Source: Triatoma infestans (Eukaryota > Arthropoda > Insecta > Hemiptera > Reduviidae). From it: a stretch of 64,000 bases of DNA. This document shows positions 55,501 through 64,000 of this stretch, in pieces. The stretch lies in assembly GCA_011037195.1 (NCBI GenBank), contig JAAEAF010002679.1, positions 1 to 64,000 on the forward strand, given 5' to 3'. A model generated the notes under the pieces. The model was not told the DNA's origin, searched no databases, and saw nothing but the letters and a program-made list of their open reading frames with translations. Position 1 is the first letter of the stretch, and every line of letters begins with the position of its first letter. A program made the position numbers and the translations under genes.

Positions 55501-56608
55501 CTAAGTTATACAAGTTTAATAAACATTCTTGCAGAGCATTTAAACAAGGTATCACCTAAGCTTCTGAACGACATTAATGTCGCCACGATTAAAAAAGACG
55601 GTACAGATTTTGTAAAAGTAGTTTTAATAAAATAGGCTAGAATGAGACCAGAATTTTAAATATAATTGAATAGATGGGAATTTACTAAAAATATTTCCAG
55701 GAGTTTCTTATACATTTATAATATATTCGACTAAACCAAGGATCTATACTTCTTGCAATTCTTTTGGAATAAACGGAAGACCCGACATTTTGAAATTGAC
55801 GAAATTAATTTCTATGAAAAATTTACGAACAAAGTGATTGGTTAAGTTAGAATTCCAGAATAATAAATAGTTTTAAACTTCCATAATTCTGTGGAAAAAT
55901 GAATCTTCCATTAACTGATGAACATTTATTTATTCATCTGTAAATATTTGCCTTTAAAAATAATCGGAAATAGTTACAGAAAAAATTAAAGAAAATGATA
56001 TATTTCTTGCAATAAAACATGGTTGTTAAAGTTAAACCTGTTTCCGCTTATCTTATATAGCGACTAAAATTAGCGCAGGGTAAAGAATATCATTTAATAC
56101 ATTAAACTAAAATAATTAGAATTCAGAGAGCCTCAAAGAAAAATTTCAAAATAATTTTAGAATATTCTGAACAATCTTCTCAAAAGACGATTGTTAAATT
56201 TTGATAGGTTTATTCAACAAAATTAACACTGAGGTTATAACAAAATTAGATTACAAGAGGAGAACATTAATTATTTATTAACAGAAAAGGAGAACGTGAT
56301 TAACAGTTTCACAGATGGTTCCAGGCAAGGAGTAAATTCATTTATCCGGCGAGGGTATCTGGATTCAAAATGTTAGCAATACTGTCGTTTTAGGCTTTAG
56401 TGTTTCAATTGAAATTGTTTGGAACACAAGAGAAAATGCCGAGAGATTTAATTGAGGTAATAAATAATCTTCTCTGATAGTTAGGGGCTTTGAATCTACT
56501 AGCAAAATTCAGTGCTAGAGGAGATTGCAAAAGGTCTCCTTTGAGATCATCTTACACTGGGAAGAGCATTACACTATTCTGGACAGATTTTGTAGACATA
56601 TAACCATG
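55501..56608. other. AT-rich noncoding stretch
   Basis: No gene or repeat recognised. Confidence 0.5.
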
Positions 56609-56612
56609 GAGG

Positions 56613-57296
56613 TGTAATGTAATGGTGTGGAGTTGTATTTGTAGTAGTGGTAGTGTGTAGCACGAGCGTTTTAGTGAAAAGGGCTTATAAGTTTGTAATT
56701 TTAAAAGAGAATGAAGACTAGTAATAATAAAGTAGTCACACTGTTTTTCAAAAGATATATTCTCGAAGAGATATTAAGTTAACAACAATATGCTTATAAA
56801 TTAATTGGAATAAGTCTTAAAACTTGATATGGCTCTGATGTTTTCACTTTGGTAGCTAGAACGAGTCTCTTTAGTAAATTTAAGTATTTTACAATATCAC
56901 ACTATTATGTTTAAGAAATTAAGTATTTATCAAGATTAATGCAAAACTGGCACAGATATTTAGAGAGCAATTCCTGAAGTGTCCTGTTTGAAGGTTGATG
57001 TGAGACTCTGTACTCTTTACTCTTTTAAAACTAATGTTAGAATCTATTCTTTGGAATTGCTCTCTCTCTCTAGTGGGGGAATTTTCTTACAAAGGTTTGG
57101 CCTAACGGAATTTAGTGTCTTTGTTTTCTCAATAGCAATGACAGATTTAATATACCTTGTTCTAAAATACACACTTTCTGAAGGTAAATTCACAGCACTA
57201 AAATAATTATAAAATATTAACAAAAATACAATTTTGGATACTATAAAATATTCAGAAACTTTAAACTATTATTTTCGATTTTGTCCTTCCACTACA
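56613..57296 (-). repeat. LTR-A, 3' LTR of the gag-only element (684 bp)
   Basis: TGTAATGTAATGGTGTGG ... CCTTCCACTACA on the plus strand. The polypurine tract lies directly to the right. Confidence 0.9.
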
Positions 57297-57310
57297 TTAT
57301 CCCCCCTCCT
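57297..57310 (-). promoter_or_regulatory. Polypurine tract
   Basis: The minus strand reads AGGAGGGGGGATAA immediately before the 3' LTR, the place where plus-strand DNA synthesis is primed. Confidence 0.8.
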
Positions 57311-59010
57311 GGAGAAATTTTTCGGCACGAAAAATTTGGGAGATAATCTGGAGTTGTAGAGGCTTGGAAGTTATCGAGAGGCGTGTGTGTAACGTCTGCA
57401 AGGTGGCCGTGTGTTGTAGGGTGCAGTCATCTTCTTCTGCGGCTAACGCTGCTTGAAGGTGTGAGCGTTGCGTCGTGTTTGAATGTATTCTCAAGCGAAC
57501 GCTGCGTGAGTGGGTGAACGTTGCTGTGGTGGTAGGCTGATAGGTGAACAGCGAACACTGCTTGGCGAGTGAGAGTGTTGCGGATGAAGAAGTGACTGGC
57601 AATGGGTAGACAAGTCGGTACTGTAGGTGTGTATGTAGTTTCTTGAATTAACTCTATATGGACAAAAAAAAAACTCTTAAGTATTTCAAAAATAATTAAC
57701 AAATAAATAAATACACAAAATACGCAAATAAAAAAAATATATATATTTAATAAGCGTGCAGGGATGCGCAAGGATGTGAGGATGATCGCAAGGGGTATGA
57801 GAAGATGAAGATCTTTTCCTTTTGTAGAAATTTTGTGTTTCTGAAAATAATCATACAGAGTTATACATAAATACATTATTGTTAATTTCAATTTCTTAAA
57901 GTTAATCATGCAGTTTTCATGCAATCAAATTCATGCGCATGCAATAACATTCATACTCATGCAATCGTGCAGACGACGAAGATTCTTGGATCTGTAAAGG
58001 AAAGGTTAAACAAATTTAAATTTCAACAAATATTAGTGTAAAAATTATTAAGCTAAGAAGTAAAGATGAATATATATCTTGAGGGAGTATGCACAAGGGT
58101 GAAGCCGACTGTATGTTCATCAGCTCTTCAGCTTTGCTGTGTTTTCTAGATACCTTAAGTTAACAATAACATTAAAAATAACATTAAAATACAAATGATA
58201 AACAAGTACAAGAATAATACAAATTATTTAATTTCCTTTTAAGGCGAACTGAAAAAAATATTAATTAATTAGGTAAATACAATATATAAAAAAAATATTA
58301 ATATCATCTCATCAAAAGTAACTACGAATTCACTTGGTGATCTTGATTTCTGCAAAATAAAATAAATTACAATTATTATTTAAATATACAATGCAATAAT
58401 TACAAATATTAAAGCCGGAATAATTTTATGACTCGAAGTACGATAGTTTTCAATGCTGAAACAAAAATAATATGTCGATTATACAACCAAAGTAAATATT
58501 TCAATACATTTTACAATTTTTATTCTTAAGATTAACAAATTCTTACATATAACATTTACATGTGGTAGTATGTAAAGTTAAGAAGTGTGGTATATTGAGA
58601 ATTATTTCAAGAGATTATGTCAAGTATTTTATTTCAAGTGTTATGCATTGTGTGCGCGAGGTGGCACAGAAATTTTGTGGCTAGTTACTAGGGATTTTAG
58701 TGAACATAGCGATTAGTACTAAATTGATGCGTTTGAGTACTAGTTAAAAATTGAATGTTGAATTTAAGTGTTAGATACGTGCGCAAATTAATGATTGCCC
58801 TGTAAGAATGTTTCTACAAGTATTAATTGGAAATTGCCTTTTAATTGCGAAAGTATGAATTCGCCAGAAAATTTGGAATTTTCGACATTGTCCGCATGCA
58901 AATGAAGGGACATGATGCCATAGTTAGGTATTACCTAGTTAGACAGGACTGATGGAAGCAGGTATGATTGCGCCATGGTCATATCAGGTTTTCGAGAAAG
59001 CGACTGAAGG
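57311..59010 (-). other. Noncoding internal region between gag and the 3' LTR
   Basis: About 1.7 kb where pol would be expected. I looked for protease (DTG/DSG), reverse transcriptase (YxDD) and integrase motifs in the reading frames and saw none. The 165- and 101-residue minus-strand frames here have no domain character. Confidence 0.6.
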
Positions 59011-60348
59011 CTAACTCGTTTTGGGCTGTATTTGGAAACAATTACGAGCCGTATGTCCAAATTTTGAACAATATTGGCAAGTGGGCCTATTTTGGAGGTT
59101 ATTGCTAGTTTCGTTACCATTATTATGACTATACTGGGATCTATCTGAATAAGGGTTAAATCGCGAATTGTTTGAATTAATTCGAGGGCTATGATTATTA
59201 CTATAATATTGATTATTATTATTATTATTGTTATAACGATTATTATTATATACCCTACGATTGAAATTTTTTGGTACATTAAAATTGTTAGGCATTTTGC
59301 CAAAGTTAGTACGAGGTTTTGGTCTGAATTTATTGGTGCAGTCCACGTCAAAATGTGGACCGGAACAATGGCGGCAAGGTCTGTTCCTTATTACATTAAA
59401 TACTCTACAAGTGGTAGTTGGTTTTAATTGTTGCTTTCGACTTTTATTACGATGCGGGCATTCTGTGTGGAAATGCATTTGTCCACAGTAACGACAAGGA
59501 GATGGGGGTGTACGATTATAAGTTTTCGAAGTAACAGCGAAAACTGTGGGGTTTGTTTCAGAAGCCTGAACTTCTTTTAGGGCATTGGCATAGGAAAGTG
59601 CTTCATCTAATTTTTGAGGAAGCTTCGTTCGCACCTCATTACGAAGCGGTTGAGGAAGTGACTTCAAGAATGCATCAGTGGCCAGTTTATCTAGAATTGC
59701 TTGTAAGGCCTCGAGTGGGTTAGCTTGAGCTTTTAAATGAATGGCGGATTGGATATGTCTAATCCTATCCGCGAATGTTTCAGGAGACTCAGTGGGCAAG
59801 GACTGAATATTAGTCATCTGTTGTAAGAGGACTAAGGGTGTTTTTTCCTTACGAAATCGGGCTAGAAGTCGCTCAGAAATTAGAGGATACGTTATATTTG
59901 TACCCTGGCGTTGTAATTCCGCTTTCTGGGTGTCGTAAAAGATTTTTGCAGACCCTGAGAGTCTAAGTGCTAATATTTCTAATTTGGCAGCGTCGTCCCA
60001 GCCAGAAAGACTAGCACAATGGCTAATTTGGTCAAGGAAATCTGACACTTTGGCTGAATTTTCGCCATCGAAGGTAGGTAAGCTATTGATTAATTGCAAA
60101 TTCCTTAAGGGACTAGGTTGATTATTAATTGGAGGATTTGCTAATTGCTGCTGCGCAAGTAAATATTCTACAGCAGCGTCGATGCCCATGTCTTGTCCAT
60201 TAATCTTATACATTTTGTCAGTGAACGAATTGCTTGGGGAAAGATTATATTTTTCAAGACGTCTACGTAATTGGAGTAAATTGCCTCCAACAGAAAGGTT
60301 ATTATCGCGTAATATCTTTATAATTTGGGATCTATTAAGTACACTCAT
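59011..60348 (-). CDS. Gag polyprotein of the LTR-A retrotransposon
   Basis: Structural protein that would assemble the particle and bind the element's RNA. The 445-residue frame is uninterrupted. Residues 5-34 (NRSQIIKILRDNNLSVGGNL, then LQLRRRLEKY) look like a SAP-type helix-turn-helix, a nucleic-acid-binding module. Residues about 85-250 form a helical capsid-like region (LPTFDGENSAKVSDFLDQIS, FADRIRHIQSAIH) as in Ty3/Gypsy-type Gags. Three zinc-knuckle-like motifs follow: CRYCGQMHFHTEC, CRHCSGPHFDVDC (both CX2CX3HX4C) and the canonical CQYCSKFGHTARNC (CX2CX4HX4C) near the C terminus. An Asn/Arg-rich stretch lies between knuckles two and three. ATG at 60348 is the first in frame and lies 234 bp after the primer-binding site. 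Long antisense frames over the Asn-rich part are shadows. Confidence 0.9.
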   Translation of the reverse strand: MSVLNRSQIIKILRDNNLSVGGNLLQLRRRLEKYNLSPSNSFTDKMYKINGQDMGIDAAVEYLLAQQQLANPPINNQPSPLRNLQLINSLPTFDGENSAKVSDFLDQISHCASLSGWDDAAKLEILALRLSGSAKIFYDTQKAELQRQGTNITYPLISERLLARFRKEKTPLVLLQQMTNIQSLPTESPETFADRIRHIQSAIHLKAQANPLEALQAILDKLATDAFLKSLPQPLRNEVRTKLPQKLDEALSYANALKEVQASETNPTVFAVTSKTYNRTPPSPCRYCGQMHFHTECPHRNKSRKQQLKPTTTCRVFNVIRNRPCRHCSGPHFDVDCTNKFRPKPRTNFGKMPNNFNVPKNFNRRVYNNNRYNNNNNNNQYYSNNHSPRINSNNSRFNPYSDRSQYSHNNGNETSNNLQNRPTCQYCSKFGHTARNCFQIQPKTS

Positions 60349-60563
60349 AAATTCAAAATTCGAAAGGGATTGAGGTACAAGTGGTACAATTACAAAAATT
60401 TAAAAATGAAATTCACTAGAAAATTCAATAATGGGAAATATTGAAGATATTTCCGCTAAGAAAATAATAAAAAAAACAATCAAATTATCTGATGGATAAT
60501 TTGTTTAATTATGAAATTAAAATTTTTACGTACGTGTAAATTTGTGGATTCTCGTTGAAAATA

Positions 60564-60582
60564 TCCCAAACAGCTGGCACCA
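60564..60582 (-). promoter_or_regulatory. Primer-binding site
   Basis: One base inside the 5' LTR the minus strand reads TGGTGCCAGCTGTTTGGGA; its complement ends in CCA like a tRNA 3' end. I did not assign the tRNA species. Confidence 0.7.
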
Positions 60583-60583
60583 A

Positions 60584-61266
60584 TGTAATGTAATTGTGTG
60601 GAGTTGTATTTGTAGTAGTGGTAGTGTGTAGCACGAGCGTTTTAGTGAAAAGGGCTTATAAGTTTGTAATTTTAAAAGAGAATGAAGACTAGTAATAATA
60701 AAGTAGTCACACTGTTTTTCAAAAGATATATTCTCTAAGAGATATTAAGTTAACAACAATATGCTTATAAATTAATTGGAATAAGTCTTAAAACTTGATA
60801 TGGCTCTGATGTTTTCACTTTGGTAGCTAGAACGAGTCTCTTTAGTAAATTTAAGTATTTTACAATATCACACTATTATGTTTAAGAAATTAAGTATTTA
60901 TCAAGATTAATGCAAAACTGGCACAGATATTTAGAGAGCGATTCCTGAAGTGTCCTGTTTGAAGGTAGATGTGAGACTCTGTACTCTTTACTTTTAAAAC
61001 TAATGTTAGAATGTATTCTTTGGAATTGCTCTCTCTCTCTAGTGGGGGAATTTTCTTACAAAGGTTTGGCCTAACGGAATTTAGTGTCTTTGTTTTCTCA
61101 ATAGCAATGACAGATTTAATATACCTGGTTCTAAAATACACACTTTTTGAAGGTAAATTCACAGCACTAAAATAATTATAAAATATTAACAAAAATACAA
61201 TTTTGGATACTATAAAATATTCAGAAACTTTAAACTATTATTTTTCGATTTTGTCCTTCCACTACA
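60584..61266 (-). repeat. LTR-A, 5' LTR of the gag-only element (683 bp)
   Basis: About 98.8% identical to the left LTR by eye. The promoter for the minus-strand transcript should be in here; I could not point to a convincing TATA box. Confidence 0.9.
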
Positions 61267-61270
61267 GAGG

Positions 61271-61690
61271 GATACAAAAAAGCTAATGAGTTAATGTAAT
61301 AGGACCCGAAGAGAGGGATCCAAAGCAGAGAGAGAGATAAAAATTGAGAATCTCCCTCGCTACTTAGGCCAGACTAGAGTGGGAGACTATACAGCTGCGC
61401 TGTCCCTGCAAGGGATAGCCTTTGGAATAGTTTATACAGCAGCAACCAACTACTACCCTTCCCTTTAGTCAGTCTAGATCTCTAATTTCTATTTACGTGT
61501 AAAGTCCTGGCAGTCTATGTTTCTTCTTCATTATACCAGCATTATTACCAGTTTATTCATCTCTTAAACCCAATTCTCTGCTTTCTGATACCCATTATAG
61601 TTAGCAAAGGTGGGTCCAACACACCATAATGTGCTCTCGAACGGCAGTCACGAAAAAGTACTAGGGCGGGATTAGGTCAGGATATAAGAA
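61271..61690. other. Noncoding stretch with a dispersed block
   Basis: CTCGCTACTTAGGCCAGACT at 61360-61379 is shared with 27150-27169. No coding sequence. Confidence 0.45.
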
Positions 61691-62262
61691 ATTGTAATTA
61701 TCAGAACTGGAAACGGCATAAGCCTTTATGGTTGAAGTCATTAACAAGTGATACATAAATATAATAATAGTAAAGTAATACACACACATTTAACAGTAAA
61801 ACTTCAAGTAGTGAAAAAATGTTTCTTGAAAAGTCCAGACGCCATTTGGAAATCCACATCACTAGGAATATACTCATTCCATGACCTGCATATTCGACAA
61901 ATGATGTCAGCGTTGAACAGCGCATTAGCTTTAACGGCAGGGACCACGAAATGCGAAGTACTGCGCAAGCAGCGAGGTGGTACATGAAAAGGAATGGCAG
62001 CAAGTAGCGCCATGCAATCAATTTCACCATTCAAGAACTTCTTTAAGAATAAAAGACCAGCATTACGTCTTTTAGGCTCTAGAGAGCAGAAAAGAGTAGC
62101 ACCGCTGGATAACCTTGTGTTAAAAGTCCTGATAAAACTGGTTTGTATAGCTTCAAGTCTAGCTATATCCTTCTTAGTATAAGGACACCAAATCAACGAC
62201 GCATACTCAAGAAGGCTTCTAACATATACATTATACACAGTTAGCACCGCTTTGGGATCTCT
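61691..62262 (-). pseudogene. LINE reverse transcriptase C-terminal remnant
   Basis: The 147-residue minus-strand frame (62247-61804) reads VYVRSLLEYASLIWCPYTKK, DIARLEAIQTSFIRTFNTRL and LLFLKKFLNGEIDCMALLAA, the C-terminal thumb region of LINE reverse transcriptases (the 'LEYAS.IW.P......LE..Q..F.R' pattern), followed by FNADIICRICRSWNEYIPSD. It stops near the usual protein end. The upstream polymerase domain is missing; I cannot name the clade with certainty (CR1- or Jockey-like). The ATG at 62247 is not a true start. Confidence 0.75.
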
Positions 62263-62284
62263 AAGATCACGAGTGCGCCTGTAA

Positions 62285-62540
62285 TGTAATTGTGTACATA
62301 AAATATCTTACAAAACGAATAATCGTAGTAAGTTCAAACTTGATATTCGTTTAGGTTTACCGCTATATCTAATAATAAAATTTGTCCAAAATCCCGTCAA
62401 GGGCCCCAGTTCTTTTTTCGTTTAACGATTTTAAAACCTTCGACAAAGGCTCCAAGGATTTTTTTTTTATAAAACTTCTTATACTAACTACACACACATA
62501 AAAGTTCATTACTTTCCTTGAAAGTGCCACTTCAGTACAA
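62285..62540 (-). repeat. Degraded HINE fragment
   Basis: ACGAATAATCGTAGTAAGTTC, CTTGATATTCGTTTAGGTTT and ACTTCTTATACTAACTACAC recall the minus-strand HINE middle part; both ends are absent. Confidence 0.45.
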
Positions 62541-63397
62541 TGTCCAGTGTTGCCACTGTAATGAGTGTTGAAAATATTAACGATGTTGGAAGAAAATCGA
62601 TTTACCAACATTATCAAAAAAAAAAAGTCTTTAAAAAAGTGAGAATGATTTTACTTAAACTTACAATGCTAAAACTGCATAGATGTAATCTGGATAAAGA
62701 GCCCGAACAATGGGTTCGAAGAATCAGTGACATTAGATTTTTCAAATGTATTAAGACGCGTCTTCTGGATTTACAATTTAATGCTGCTCCAAATCCTGTA
62801 CCAACCTTATTTGCTGTCTTACATGTACCCTTCTACCACCACTTATCTATATTATGACCACAATACTTTGAGGGAAAATTTTAAAATTAAACTAAATTTG
62901 TCTGTAAGAGAAAGACTTGATTTTACAACAGATTTTATTTCAATTGAAATCGCCGTTAATGAAATCTGTTTAACATTCTATACCCACCAAAATTAAGTAA
63001 AACCCAACAGAAAAAAGAGGGTAGAAGAATAAAAGAAAAAAAAGTCGTTGAAAAGGTAAAATGAAGTAAAGTTTAGAAGTGGAGGCGGTACGTAGGTATG
63101 GGCTGACTTAATCAACAACCACTTCCTTCCAATGTAATGTAAAACTCAAGTTAGAAAAGTCTGACTGTTATTAAGGGAACCTCTTCAAGTCTATTACTAC
63201 CTATTACACCACACTCTTCTGTACCGTTACACCAATTGTATATATCTTTCATATAAATTTTCTTTTAATAAATCTTTAGTCGCATATTACTTGCAAATGC
63301 TGTTTTTTGATTCCACAGTTTTAAAGCTCTAGACAAATATGGTAAAAAATTAATGAATATAGGTCTACTGAAATTTTTTGTAACTCATGTAGTTTTA
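62541..63397. other. Noncoding stretch
   Basis: Two overlapping plus-strand frames (105 and 89 residues) have no recognisable domain. The stretch could contain an old element that I do not recognise. Confidence 0.4.
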
Positions 63398-63469
63398 TTA
63401 ATATTCAATGTACATTATGGCAAGCTTACACAGCAGCTACACTAGCAAGGCCGGCTTAAATAATAAGTC
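63398..63469 (+). repeat. Left 72-bp target duplication of SINE2
   Basis: Starts TTAATATTCAATGTACATTA and ends AAATAATAAGTC; identical base for base to 63693-63764. Confidence 0.9.
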
Positions 63470-63692
63470 GGCCGTTTTCTGGGCGAGTGTTGGCGTAGTG
63501 GTTATGAGTGTGGACTTGTAAGTGAGAGGACCCCAGTTCGAGTCCAGCGTATAACTGCTAAATTTTATAATTGTTTAAAAAATGTTAATAGTAAAGTAGG
63601 TGCTTCCGCCCCCGTCCACGACACCTAATTTGGTAGTTGGACGTTAAGCCCGCCTGAAAAAATAGGCATTACTTTACTTTACTTTACTTTAC
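63470..63692 (+). mobile_element. SINE2, full-length copy (223 bp)
   Basis: tRNA-like head TGTTGGCGTAGTGGTTATGA with box B CCAGTTCGAGTCC, a body with AACTGCTAAATTTTATAATTG, and a conserved 3' part CGACACCTAATTTGGTAGTT, GGACGTTAAGCCCGCCTG, ending in a TTTAC pentanucleotide tail (about 63671-63692). The identical 72-bp flanks indicate a recent insertion. Related pieces: 50336-50462 (5' part) and 54225-54311 (3' part). Confidence 0.85.
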
Positions 63693-63764
63693 TTAATATT
63701 CAATGTACATTATGGCAAGCTTACACAGCAGCTACACTAGCAAGGCCGGCTTAAATAATAAGTC
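63693..63764 (+). repeat. Right 72-bp target duplication of SINE2
   Basis: Identical to 63398-63469 and follows the TTTAC tail directly. Confidence 0.9.
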
Positions 63765-64000
63765 AAGGTGTACTCTGGATACCCAAAGGTTTTGACAAGG
63801 ATTTATGGAAAGTGATCTGAATGGTATATTCTAAATTTGAGGATTTCAGTGATAATTTAATCTGCAATGGAATTTTGTGTAGCAAGATTTGACTAACTCC
63901 GAAGTGAATGGAATATTTAGATCGAAGTGAATTGTGCGGTTGCTAGCGTAGTAGAGGAGGAAATTAACTACTTTTCTCAGGAGGAGCTTAGTTCATAAGG
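63765..64000. other. Noncoding stretch at the window edge
   Basis: Nothing recognised. Confidence 0.4.

Larger units (their letters stand above)
56613..61266 (-). mobile_element. Complete LTR-A retrotransposon with gag only (4654 bp)
   Basis: Two LTRs (56613-57296 and 60584-61266), a primer-binding-type site inside the right LTR, a polypurine tract inside the left LTR, and GAGG on both flanks (56609-56612 and 61267-61270) as a 4-bp target duplication. The element therefore lies on the minus strand. It encodes an open Gag and nothing recognisable as protease, reverse transcriptase, RNase H or integrase. The LTRs differ at about eight of 683 positions plus two small indels, so the insertion is fairly young. 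Confidence 0.9.

Noticed and set aside
57427..57924. Minus-strand frame of 165 residues inside the LTR element
   Set aside because: No domain, low-complexity composition, and it does not match any pol segment.
58935..59351. Minus-strand frame of 138 residues overlapping the end of gag, possible pol start by frameshift
   Set aside because: It is the +1/-1 shadow of the Asn-rich Gag region (Ile/Val-rich) and has no protease or RT motif.
59191..59427. Plus-strand frames of 78 and 76 residues over the gag gene
   Set aside because: They are antisense shadows of the Asn-rich part of Gag, giving Ile-rich nonsense.
62540..62996. Small host protein gene
   Set aside because: Two overlapping frames on the same strand with no domain, no splice signals that I could support and a composition like surrounding DNA.
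1..64000. CRISPR array, operon or prokaryotic defence system
   Set aside because: No regularly spaced repeats, no ribosome-binding-site-linked genes and clear eukaryotic retroelement content.

Overview
The window looks like repeat-dominated, AT-rich, intron-style noncoding DNA from an arthropod nuclear genome, most likely an insect; I cannot fix the order. The evidence is the mix of elements: Penelope-like elements (PLEs) with GIY-YIG endonuclease, several LINE remnants with an RNase H domain, a mariner remnant, an LTR retrotransposon with an arthropod-style Gag, tRNA-headed SINEs and a very abundant ~0.7-1 kb DINE-1/Helentron-like repeat. I found no convincing host gene, no tRNA or rRNA gene that I trust, and no prokaryotic feature. 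Only one long ORF looks intact: a 445-residue Gag on the minus strand.

Layout. 1-3872: two tandem PLE copies (family PLE1), the second with nearly full reverse transcriptase plus GIY-YIG but one frameshift; each copy carries a hammerhead-ribozyme-like motif near its 3' end. 3873-8400: noncoding DNA with an old SINE, a head-to-head pair of PLE2 ends and a solo LTR whose promoter holds a phased heat-shock-element array. 8401-14620: a SINE split by a LINE, a second copy of that LINE, two large Helentron-like repeats (called HINE here) and more SINE. 14621-31600: further HINE copies, PLE3 ends, an LTR family with TATA boxes (LTR-B), a Jockey-like LINE and SINEs. 31681-32583: short mariner remnant. 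35300-41000: degraded HINE copies and three solo LTRs of family LTR-A. 41558-42493: a LINE fragment with clean target duplications. 43100-46560: two HINE copies, LTR-B and a hAT fragment. 47750-54450: a LINE split by an 821-bp solo LTR, a PLE2 foldback, and another LINE flanked by ~356-bp direct repeats. 56613-61266: a complete LTR-A element (LTRs, primer site, gag, polypurine tract, 4-bp target duplication) with no pol. 61690-63764: a LINE remnant, a degraded HINE and a SINE with a perfect 72-bp target duplication.

How the parts relate. The genome fragment is a layered record of insertions. SINE1 shares its 3' tail with the nearby LINE1, as expected of a SINE using that LINE's machinery. The LTR-A element must borrow pol from elsewhere. 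The three PLE families share one ribozyme design in which stem III is a palindrome without a loop, implying dimer-dependent cleavage. Several short-element insertions are flanked by unusually long duplications (72 bp perfect, about 80 bp decayed, about 356 bp decayed), the most unexpected pattern in the window.
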